A program made the translations under genes and the position numbers. Of a stretch of DNA of 64,000 nt, positions 15,879 to 22,154 are shown piece after piece; within the stretch, counting starts at the first letter, position 1, and every line of letters starts with the position of its first letter. Source of the DNA: Pyxidicoccus xibeiensis (GTDB lineage Bacteria > Myxococcota > Myxococcia > Myxococcales > Myxococcaceae); contig NZ_JAJVKV010000008.1 of assembly GCF_024198175.1 (NCBI RefSeq), positions 124,001 through 188,000 of the forward strand. The letters are read 5' to 3'. A model generated the notes under the pieces. That model ran no database searches. It was not told the DNA's origin and saw only the letters and a program-made list of their open reading frames with translations.

Positions 15879-17495
15879 ATGCAGATCACGTTCCTGGGCC
15901 ACGCCGGCTTCGTCGTGGAGACCGCGGGGGCCATCGTGGTGATGGATCCGTGGCTCACCCCGCGAGGTGCCTTCGACTCGGCGTGGATGCAGCTTCCTCG
16001 CAACCACCACCTGGCTCCCCTGGTGCGCGAGAAGCTGGAGACCCCGGGCAAGGAGCGGTTCCTCTACATCAGCCACGAGCACAAGGACCACTTCGACCCG
16101 GACTTCCTCGCCACGGTTCAGCGGCGGGACTTCACGGTGCTGGTGCCTCGCTTCCACCGCTCGGAGCTGCAGGACGTCTTCGGGAAGTATGGCTGCAAGC
16201 GCGTCATCGCCTGCGAGGACGGGCGCGAGGTCCCCATCAAGGGCGGCTACATCAAGCTGTTCGTGTCCGAGCAGGGCACCAACCGGGACTCCGCGGTGAT
16301 GGTGCGCGGGGACGACCAGTGCTTCCTCAACCTCAACGACTGCAAGCTCCATGACCAGATGGCGCGCATCGTCGCGGAGGAGGGGCCCATCGACGTGTTC
16401 TCCGCCCAGTTCTCCGGCGCCATCTGGCACCCCACCTGCTACGAGTACACGCCGGACGCGTACGCGGCCATCTCGCTCAAGAAGCGGGAGAGCAAGTTCG
16501 AGGCGGTGGCGCGGGCGCTCGAGCTGGTGCAGCCGCGGGCCTATATCGCCGCCGCGGGGCCGGCGTGCTTCCTGGACCCGGCGCTGTTCCACCTCAACTT
16601 CGAGAAGGTGAACATCTTCCCGAACGCGACGCAGCTCTTCGACTTCATGAAGCAGCGGCTGCCGGACGCGGCGACGAAGTACCTGGAGCCCATGCCCGGG
16701 GACGTGCTGGACGTGCGCACGCTGGAGTTCCCCACGCTGTCGCCGGAACGGGTGACGCCGGAGAACCTGGCGCAGTACCTGCGCGACTACGCGGCGGCGC
16801 AGGAGCACCTCTTCCGCGAGCGGCGGCGCAACCTGCTGCGCGCGGAGGTGGATGAAATCCACGAGCGGCTGCGCGTGGAGCTGCAGCGCAAGCTGGACCT
16901 GTTGGACCTGCACGGCCGGGTGGGCATGCCGCTGTACGTGGAGCTGACGGAGCTGCCGACCCGGCTGCTGCGCGTGGACTTCAAGGGCCGCCGGGTGGAC
17001 GTGGTGCCGGAGCTTCGCGAGACGACGCGCTACACCCTGAAGGTGAGCGCGGCGGACATCGTCCGGGTGCTGGACCGCAAGCTCAACTGGGAGGACTTCC
17101 TGCTGTCCTTCCGCCTGCGGCTGAGCCGCAACCCGGACGTGTACGAGCCCGTGCTCCACGGCTTCCTGGGCGTGGAGATCGAGGACATGCGCGAGTTCTG
17201 CGAGGGCATCCGCGCCACGGAGGCCCGGCGCGAGCGCACCGTGGTGGAGGTGGCTGGGCGGAAGTTCTCCGTCCAGCGCTTCTGCCCGCACCAGGGCGCC
17301 GACCTGTCCGAGGGCTGGGTGGAGGAGGGCCGCTACCTGGTGTGCCCGCGCCACCGCTGGCGGTTCGACCTGCAGGACGGCGGCCGCTGCCGGGTGAACA
17401 ACTCCACCGTCTGCGCCGAGCCGGTGCCGGAGCGGCCCGAGCAGGACCCGGAGACGACGGCCGCGCCCATGCCGGGCTCCGGGCCCTGCGCCTGA
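15879..17495 (+). CDS. Metallo-beta-lactamase-fold protein fused to a C-terminal Rieske [2Fe-2S] domain
   Basis: A 538-aa protein from ATG 15879. It begins directly with an UlaG-type metallo-beta-lactamase fold: ITFLGHAGFVVET, DPWLTP, and the metal motif HEHKDH (H66, H68, D70, H71). A middle helical region spans about 300-440. Near the C-terminus is a complete Rieske signature, CPH (C469, H471) and CPRH (C489, H492) with 17 residues between. Rieske plus UlaG-like domains are combined in CMP-N-acetylneuraminate hydroxylase (CMAH), but there the Rieske domain is N-terminal. An oxygenase or hydroxylase acting on a sugar or nucleotide is plausible. No reductase partner is adjacent, and the gene stands alone between two terminators. 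Confidence 0.88.
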   Translation: MQITFLGHAGFVVETAGAIVVMDPWLTPRGAFDSAWMQLPRNHHLAPLVREKLETPGKERFLYISHEHKDHFDPDFLATVQRRDFTVLVPRFHRSELQDVFGKYGCKRVIACEDGREVPIKGGYIKLFVSEQGTNRDSAVMVRGDDQCFLNLNDCKLHDQMARIVAEEGPIDVFSAQFSGAIWHPTCYEYTPDAYAAISLKKRESKFEAVARALELVQPRAYIAAAGPACFLDPALFHLNFEKVNIFPNATQLFDFMKQRLPDAATKYLEPMPGDVLDVRTLEFPTLSPERVTPENLAQYLRDYAAAQEHLFRERRRNLLRAEVDEIHERLRVELQRKLDLLDLHGRVGMPLYVELTELPTRLLRVDFKGRRVDVVPELRETTRYTLKVSAADIVRVLDRKLNWEDFLLSFRLRLSRNPDVYEPVLHGFLGVEIEDMREFCEGIRATEARRERTVVEVAGRKFSVQRFCPHQGADLSEGWVEEGRYLVCPRHRWRFDLQDGGRCRVNNSTVCAEPVPERPEQDPETTAAPMPGSGPCA

Positions 17496-17512
17496 GCCGG
17501 GGGCGAGTGCAC

Positions 17513-17536
17513 CGCGCCCCTCAGGGCAGGGGCGCG
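17513..17536. terminator. Hairpin between convergent genes
   Basis: CGCGCCCCT (17513-17521) pairs with AGGGGCGCG (17528-17536) around CAGGGC. It lies 18 bases after the Rieske-fusion stop and overlaps the last codons of the convergent gene. Confidence 0.5.
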
Positions 17537-18336
17537 TAGAGCTGGAGGGCCAGGCGCACGTTGTCCGAGCGCACGCCCACCGGCCCCTCCAAAGCGAGCG
17601 CCTCGTCGGGCAGCTCGCCCTCCCAGGCCAGGGTGTCGTCCGCCCAGACGCGCAGCGTGCGGCCGTCGAGCGCCGCGCGCAGCGTGTGCGGCGTCCCCGG
17701 GGCCGGGGCCTCCACGCGCTTGCCGGCGCTGGGGCGCACGGTGGTGTAGCCGTCGTTGCCGCACTCGCGGCTGGTGCGCTGGCCCGGGTTGCGCTTGTAG
17801 TTGACGACGATGCCGGGCTTCGGCGCGAGGCGCCACATCACGTACAGCAGGTTGCACCCGTCGAGCGCCCGCAGCTTGAGCCCCACCTGCTGGCGCTGGG
17901 CCCCCGAGCCGAGGGCGCGCTGCTCGCGGGTGGGCCCCAACACCGTGAAGCGCAGCTCCGCGGCGGTGGCGGTGGTGCCGGGGGCCACCGCCCGCATGCG
18001 CGGCGCGTCGACGGTGAGCCGCCCGTCCTCCCCGGGGCCCAGCCGCCCCTGTGTCACCTCCAGCCGGGACAGCGGCACGTGGGCCAGCCGGGGCCCGCCG
18101 CGCTCCGCCCGGGGCGCCTGTGCCTCCTCGCGCTGCTTCATGCCGTGCTCCCGGGAGGGTGGCTTGTCCGTGGCCGGCTCGCGCCCGCGCACCCGCTCCT
18201 CGGGGCGGGAGGCAGCCGGGGGCGCGCGCCTGTCGTCCGCACACGCCACGCTCGACGCCGTGCCGCACAGCCCCAGCAGCCCCGCCACGGTGCCCCAGGC
18301 CGCGAGCGCGTGGCGTGGGCCCCGCGGCGGTGTCAC
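17521..18336 (-). CDS. Secreted protein, probable LamG/lectin-like fold, last gene of the GT2 export operon
   Basis: GTG 18336 overlaps the TGA of the upstream TolC-like gene in the sequence GTGA, a hallmark of translational coupling; the open frame further upstream only shadows that gene. The 271-aa product has an N-terminal hydrophobic signal (ALAAWGTVAGLLGLCG), a charged Glu/Arg-rich linker and a C-terminal domain of about 170 residues starting LSRLEVTQGRLGPGEDG. Its end, PHTLRAALDGRTLRVWADD then LEGPVGVRSDNVRLALQ, is the pattern of concanavalin-A-like/LamG (3-keto-disaccharide-hydrolase-like) domains. Its place at the end of a synthase-adaptor-pore operon suggests that it handles the exported glycan outside the inner membrane. 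Enzyme or lectin cannot be decided. Confidence 0.75.
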   Translation of the reverse strand: MTPPRGPRHALAAWGTVAGLLGLCGTASSVACADDRRAPPAASRPEERVRGREPATDKPPSREHGMKQREEAQAPRAERGGPRLAHVPLSRLEVTQGRLGPGEDGRLTVDAPRMRAVAPGTTATAAELRFTVLGPTREQRALGSGAQRQQVGLKLRALDGCNLLYVMWRLAPKPGIVVNYKRNPGQRTSRECGNDGYTTVRPSAGKRVEAPAPGTPHTLRAALDGRTLRVWADDTLAWEGELPDEALALEGPVGVRSDNVRLALQLYAPLP

Positions 18337-19469
18337 GGGGCCTTCGCTCCCAGGAACGTCCCCAGCGACTGCACGTGGGCGCTCAGGTAGGCCTGCTCGG
18401 CGCGCAGGCGCGTCAGCTCCAGCAGCAGGTAGTCGCGGAACCGCCGCACCTCCCGCGTCTGCAGGGCCTCCACCTCGCGCAGCTGGCCCTCCAGGTCCGT
18501 CACCAGCGTGGACACCTCGCGCAGGCGCCCCTCCTCGGACCGCTGCAGCGCGCGCAGCTCGGCTACCAGCTCGCTGACGCGCTGGGACGCGCCCGTCACG
18601 TCCTCGCGCAGCGCGCGCTGGCGTCCCTCGCGGGCACGGGCGTTGGCGGAGCCCTGCCACAGGTGGCCCAGGTTGTAGCTGAGCGTGAGCTGCCCGAAGA
18701 GGGGCACGTCCTGGTCCACGTCGACCAGCTCGTCGTAGCCGCCGCGCAGGCTCAGCTCCCAGGCCTGGGCGCGGCGCAGGCCACCGGCGGCGTCCTCCAC
18801 CTGGTCGTCCGCGACGCGCAGCTCCTCCAGCAGCATGTCCAGCCGCTGGCCCTCGGGGACGCGTGGCCGTGCCGCCAGCCGCTCGCGGGCGAGCGCGGTG
18901 CTGGTGGCCAGGGCGCGCAGGTTGTCCAGCCGCACCTGCACGGCGTTGAGCTCCTCCAGCGTCGTGCGGCCCTCGCGCAGGTCGTTGCGCAGGCCGTTGA
19001 CCAGCTCCTCGGCCCGGGGCAGGGCGTCCTGGAGGACGCGGGCGCGAGCCTCCAGCGCGGCCTCTTCGCCCAGCCCGCTGCCCTGGCGCGTCGCGGCCTC
19101 CAGCATGGACAGGGCGCGCTGGCGGCGGCACTCGGCCTCCGCGCGCTTGCGCAGCGTCCGGCCCCGGTAGAGGCCCACGAAGTCGTAGCCCACGCCGGCC
19201 GTCACCCGGAGCTTGGGCTCGCCCAGCGGCGCGGCGCCGGCGCCGCCCTCGGCCTCGCCGGCATTCACCGCGCCGAAGCCGACGAACAGCTCCGGTGCCA
19301 GCTCCAGCGCGGCCTCGGCGTCACCGACGCCGCGCACGAAGTCGCAGTATCCCCCGGCCCGGTCCTCCACCTGGGGCGCGGCAGGGGCCTCCGGTGGAGG
19401 CGACACCTGCGCCAGCGCGGTGCGCGCGGACAGGGCCAGCAGCGCAGCGCAAGTGAGGCTCATCCGCAT
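18333..19469 (-). CDS. TolC-like outer-membrane efflux protein
   Basis: A 378-aa protein with signal peptide MRMSLTCAALLALSARTALA. The remainder has the TolC-family pattern of long amphipathic helices broken by two short beta segments: KLRVTAGVGYDFVGLYRGRT in the first half and WELSLRGGYDELV..FGQLTLSYNLGHL in the second. Helices rich in ARARVLQDALPRAEELVNGL and ARAREGRQRALRE fit the periplasmic tunnel. The first beta part is short and the whole protein is about 50-100 residues shorter than typical TolC. It lies 31 bases after the HlyD-like gene and overlaps the next gene by 4 bases. Together with that adaptor it should form the periplasm-spanning exit duct for the GT2 product. Confidence 0.85.
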   Translation of the reverse strand: MRMSLTCAALLALSARTALAQVSPPPEAPAAPQVEDRAGGYCDFVRGVGDAEAALELAPELFVGFGAVNAGEAEGGAGAAPLGEPKLRVTAGVGYDFVGLYRGRTLRKRAEAECRRQRALSMLEAATRQGSGLGEEAALEARARVLQDALPRAEELVNGLRNDLREGRTTLEELNAVQVRLDNLRALATSTALARERLAARPRVPEGQRLDMLLEELRVADDQVEDAAGGLRRAQAWELSLRGGYDELVDVDQDVPLFGQLTLSYNLGHLWQGSANARAREGRQRALREDVTGASQRVSELVAELRALQRSEEGRLREVSTLVTDLEGQLREVEALQTREVRRFRDYLLLELTRLRAEQAYLSAHVQSLGTFLGAKAP

Positions 19470-19500
19470 AGACGGTCTCCACCACCACGGCGGGGTTCAA

Positions 19501-20601
19501 TCACAGCAGCATCGGGGGCCGGCCCAGGTGCAGCAGGTCCTCGCGGGCGGAAGGCGTATCCGAGAGCTGGATTTCCACCATCACCCCCCGGAGCATGTAC
19601 TGACGGATGGGGTGCTTGATGGACACTTCGCCCTCCAGCGCCCTGCCCATCACCCCCACCTCCCTGCACCAGAACAGCTTGGCCGCGCAGGCGTACAGCG
19701 GGGTGCCCTGCTCGGCGTTGACCAGGTTCTCGTACGGGACGAAGGCAATCGTCAGGTCCGTCTCGATGGCGCGCAGGTAGGGGGACTGGCGCAGCGAGGC
19801 AATCAGCGTGTCGTACCGCAGCGACACCTCGTCCAGGGCCTTCAGGTCCTCCTTCAGGCTCTTCAGCGTGGCCTCCGCGCGGGACTGCTCCAGGGTGGAG
19901 TGCGTGTACTCGCGCTCCAGCAGCAGCACGTCCGCCGTCATCCCGTCGGGGGTGGCATCCTTGCCCAGGCCGTCGTGCACCGCGTTCAGCCCGGCCAGCT
20001 CTCGCTGGAGCGACTCCAGCCGCGTCTCCAGCTCCACCGTGCTCTGCGCCAGGGACAGGTTGCTCTGCGCCATCTGCGCCAGGTGGTGGTTGACGGTGAG
20101 CTTGTCCTCCTGCTCCAGCAGGCGCGCGCCGTACAGCGCGTCCGTGCGCACCCGCGTCAGGCCGGAGAAGGCCTTGTTGGACTCGGTGATTTCCTGCCGG
20201 GCGACGCCGAACTCGCGCCGCAGCTGCGACAGCCGCCGCGCCACCCGGTCCTTCGAGGCGCGCTCACCGCGCAGCGCCACCTTGAAGCGCTGCTGGAAGG
20301 CGCGCTCGGAGGCGATGATGCGCTCGGCGTCCGCGATGCGGTTCTCCACGGTGCGCCGCTCGGCGAGCACGTGGTCCCGCGCGGACGTCTGCGCGGCCAC
20401 CTGGGTGTTGAGCGTGAGGATCTCCGGGTCCGTGGGAGACACGACGGTGGGCGTCACCCAGCTCCGGTTCACCATGAAGAAGCCCTGCACGGTGAGGAAG
20501 GAGATGAGCCCGAGCATGATCAACGCCAGCAGCACCGAGCCAATGAGCTTGTAGGCGGCGACCACGATGGAGTTGATGCGGTTGGCGACTCTCTGGTTCA
20601 T
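19501..20601 (-). CDS. HlyD-like membrane-fusion (adaptor) protein
   Basis: A 366-aa protein with one N-terminal membrane span (YKLIGSVLLALIMLGLISFLTVQGF), a short beta/lipoyl-like segment (VVSPTDPEILTLNTQVAAQ), a long alpha-helical hairpin of about 180 residues (Arg/Glu/Leu-rich, near 65-240), and a C-terminal beta-barrel part with YLRAIETDLTIAFVPYENL and VSIKHPIRQYMLRGVMVEIQL. This is the layout of periplasmic adaptors. Its ATG overlaps the TGA of the GT2 synthase in ATGA, so the two are translated together. By analogy with BgsB (Sinorhizobium mixed-linkage glucan) and Alg44, it should bridge the synthase to the TolC-like pore. Confidence 0.85.
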   Translation of the reverse strand: MNQRVANRINSIVVAAYKLIGSVLLALIMLGLISFLTVQGFFMVNRSWVTPTVVSPTDPEILTLNTQVAAQTSARDHVLAERRTVENRIADAERIIASERAFQQRFKVALRGERASKDRVARRLSQLRREFGVARQEITESNKAFSGLTRVRTDALYGARLLEQEDKLTVNHHLAQMAQSNLSLAQSTVELETRLESLQRELAGLNAVHDGLGKDATPDGMTADVLLLEREYTHSTLEQSRAEATLKSLKEDLKALDEVSLRYDTLIASLRQSPYLRAIETDLTIAFVPYENLVNAEQGTPLYACAAKLFWCREVGVMGRALEGEVSIKHPIRQYMLRGVMVEIQLSDTPSAREDLLHLGRPPMLL

Positions 20602-21851
20602 GAGTGCGAGCCCTCACCTGCATGGGTGGGCGGAAGGCCACCGCCATTGTCCGCGGGCGACTCGGCCTGGTTGGTGCTGGGACTGCCCCGTGTCTCCCAG
20701 CTTCCCGAGTCCAGTGTCAGCAGCGCGAGCGGGGTGAACAGCGCGTACGTCACCGGCATCAGCAGCGCCATCGGCAGGAAGCACGCGCCATGCACGCGGC
20801 GGTCCTCCGGCAGGTGTCGTGTCTCGAACCGGTAGATGGCTCCCAGCATGCCGATGACGAGGAAGTGGAAGGCGAGGATGTCCCAGAACTCGCCGTTGAG
20901 GACGTTGTGCACGATGACCACGGGATAGGAGAGCAGCAGCGCCAGCTGGGACACGTAGTGGACCGTCACCACCGGGTGCAGCCGCCACGCGTGGGACAGG
21001 CCGCCCAGCAGGTCCACCAGGTTGGAGCGCCGCCACCGCAGCTGCTGGGAGAAGTACCCGGCCAGGTTGTAGGGCGCGGCGGTGAAGCAGAAGGCGTCCA
21101 GGGTGTAGACCGTCTCGTAGTTGTGCTTGACGATCTGCCGCGTGAGGAACCGGTCCTCGCCATACTTGATGGGGACGCCGGCGATGGAGCGCGCCTCGAG
21201 GATGGGCTCCAGCTCCAGCAGCACGTGGCGGCGGTACGCGGTGAGGCAGCCCGTCAGGCACATCACCTGCCGGAAGCTGCGCTCCAGGTCCTTCAGCCAC
21301 TCCTGGGCGAAGTGGAACTTGATTTCAATCATCCGCGTCATCCAGTTCTGATGACGGTTCGTCACGTAGGTGCGGCCCCCCACCGCGGCGATGCGCGGGC
21401 TGGTGAAGCGGCGCACCAGCTGGCGCACGGCGGACTTGTCGACAATCACGTCCGAGTCCACCGAGACGATGATCTCCGCGTCGACGGCGGCCTTCACGCC
21501 CCGGTTGATGCCCTTGCGCTTGCCCATGTTCTCCGGGTTGCGCAGCACCATGACGTTGGAGTGCCCCTCCGCGGCCTTCAGCGCCCAGGCGAAGCTGTCG
21601 TCCTTGGAGCAGTCGTCCACCACGACGATCTGCAGCAGCTCGGCGGGGTAGTCCTGCTCCAGCAGGCTGCGGACGGCGTGGAAGATGCCCTTGCCCTCGT
21701 TGAAGAGGGGAATGACGATGGCGACACGCGGCCGATACGAGTCGTCCACGCGGTCGAACCGCTGGCCTCTCAGGCGCCGCAGGAACGGGCCGAGGATGTA
21801 GCGGTTCATCAGCACCACGATGAACAGCAGTTGGATGGGAAAGAGCTCCAT
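20598..21851 (-). CDS. fbfA: Processive family 2 glycosyltransferase (chitin/hyaluronan-synthase-like), FbfA-like
   Basis: ATG 21851 gives 417 aa starting at a membrane helix (LFPIQLLFIVVLMNRYIL). The full processive-synthase signature is present: IPLFNEGK, VVVDDCSKDDS, VSVDSDVIVD, the acceptor motif GCLTAYRR, GEDRFLT and the QQLRW box. Three or four C-terminal membrane helices follow. Such enzymes polymerise a UDP- or GDP-sugar and push the chain through their own membrane pore. It leads an overlapping operon with an HlyD-like adaptor, a TolC-like pore and a secreted protein, and is divergent from a galactose-oxidase-like gene. In Stigmatella aurantiaca the fruiting-body genes fbfA (chitin-synthase-like) and fbfB (galactose-oxidase-like) form the same kind of pair; orthology is inferred. 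The polymer made is unknown. Confidence 0.88.
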   Translation of the reverse strand: MELFPIQLLFIVVLMNRYILGPFLRRLRGQRFDRVDDSYRPRVAIVIPLFNEGKGIFHAVRSLLEQDYPAELLQIVVVDDCSKDDSFAWALKAAEGHSNVMVLRNPENMGKRKGINRGVKAAVDAEIIVSVDSDVIVDKSAVRQLVRRFTSPRIAAVGGRTYVTNRHQNWMTRMIEIKFHFAQEWLKDLERSFRQVMCLTGCLTAYRRHVLLELEPILEARSIAGVPIKYGEDRFLTRQIVKHNYETVYTLDAFCFTAAPYNLAGYFSQQLRWRRSNLVDLLGGLSHAWRLHPVVTVHYVSQLALLLSYPVVIVHNVLNGEFWDILAFHFLVIGMLGAIYRFETRHLPEDRRVHGACFLPMALLMPVTYALFTPLALLTLDSGSWETRGSPSTNQAESPADNGGGLPPTHAGEGSHS

Positions 21852-22154
21852 CAGTCCCCGCTCCCCGTCACGCTGATGTGCTCCTTCCCCACGAAGGCGT
21901 ACCCGCCTCCGCTGCCCCCCACGAAGGCGCACCTGCCTTCGTTGCCCCGATGAAGAGCGTCCGGAAGGTTGGCGGGCCGACCACGAGCGGCCACTGCACC
22001 GAAGTGCAGGTGAAGTGACGAGGACAGGGCAGGTCACCCGGCGGTGACACGTCCAGTTCCCGGCAGTGCTTGCGACTGGCGGCCCGGGTGACGGGGTCCG
22101 AAACGCCCCTCAGGTTCTGCCCCCTGACTTCGGGCGGCGTCGCCAGGGGGAGCC
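21852..22154. promoter_or_regulatory. Divergent control region of the fbfA-like operon and fbfB-like gene
   Basis: The 303 bases between the two divergent ATGs hold no convincing gene. Two copies of a 30-base direct repeat with core ACGAAGGCG-AC-GCC-TCCG lie at about 21887-21916 and 21917-21946, with four or so differences. A perfect hairpin-like dyad, CTGCAC (21994-21999) and GTGCAG (22004-22009) around CGAA, lies roughly midway. Either could be a regulator site. I see no sigma-54 box with correct spacing. The fbfB-like ATG at 22155 has AGGGGGAG just upstream. Confidence 0.45.

Noticed and set aside
18337..19131. Longer start for the LamG-like protein
   Set aside because: The extension shadows the TolC-like gene; the GTGA overlap gives a better coupled start with a signal peptide.
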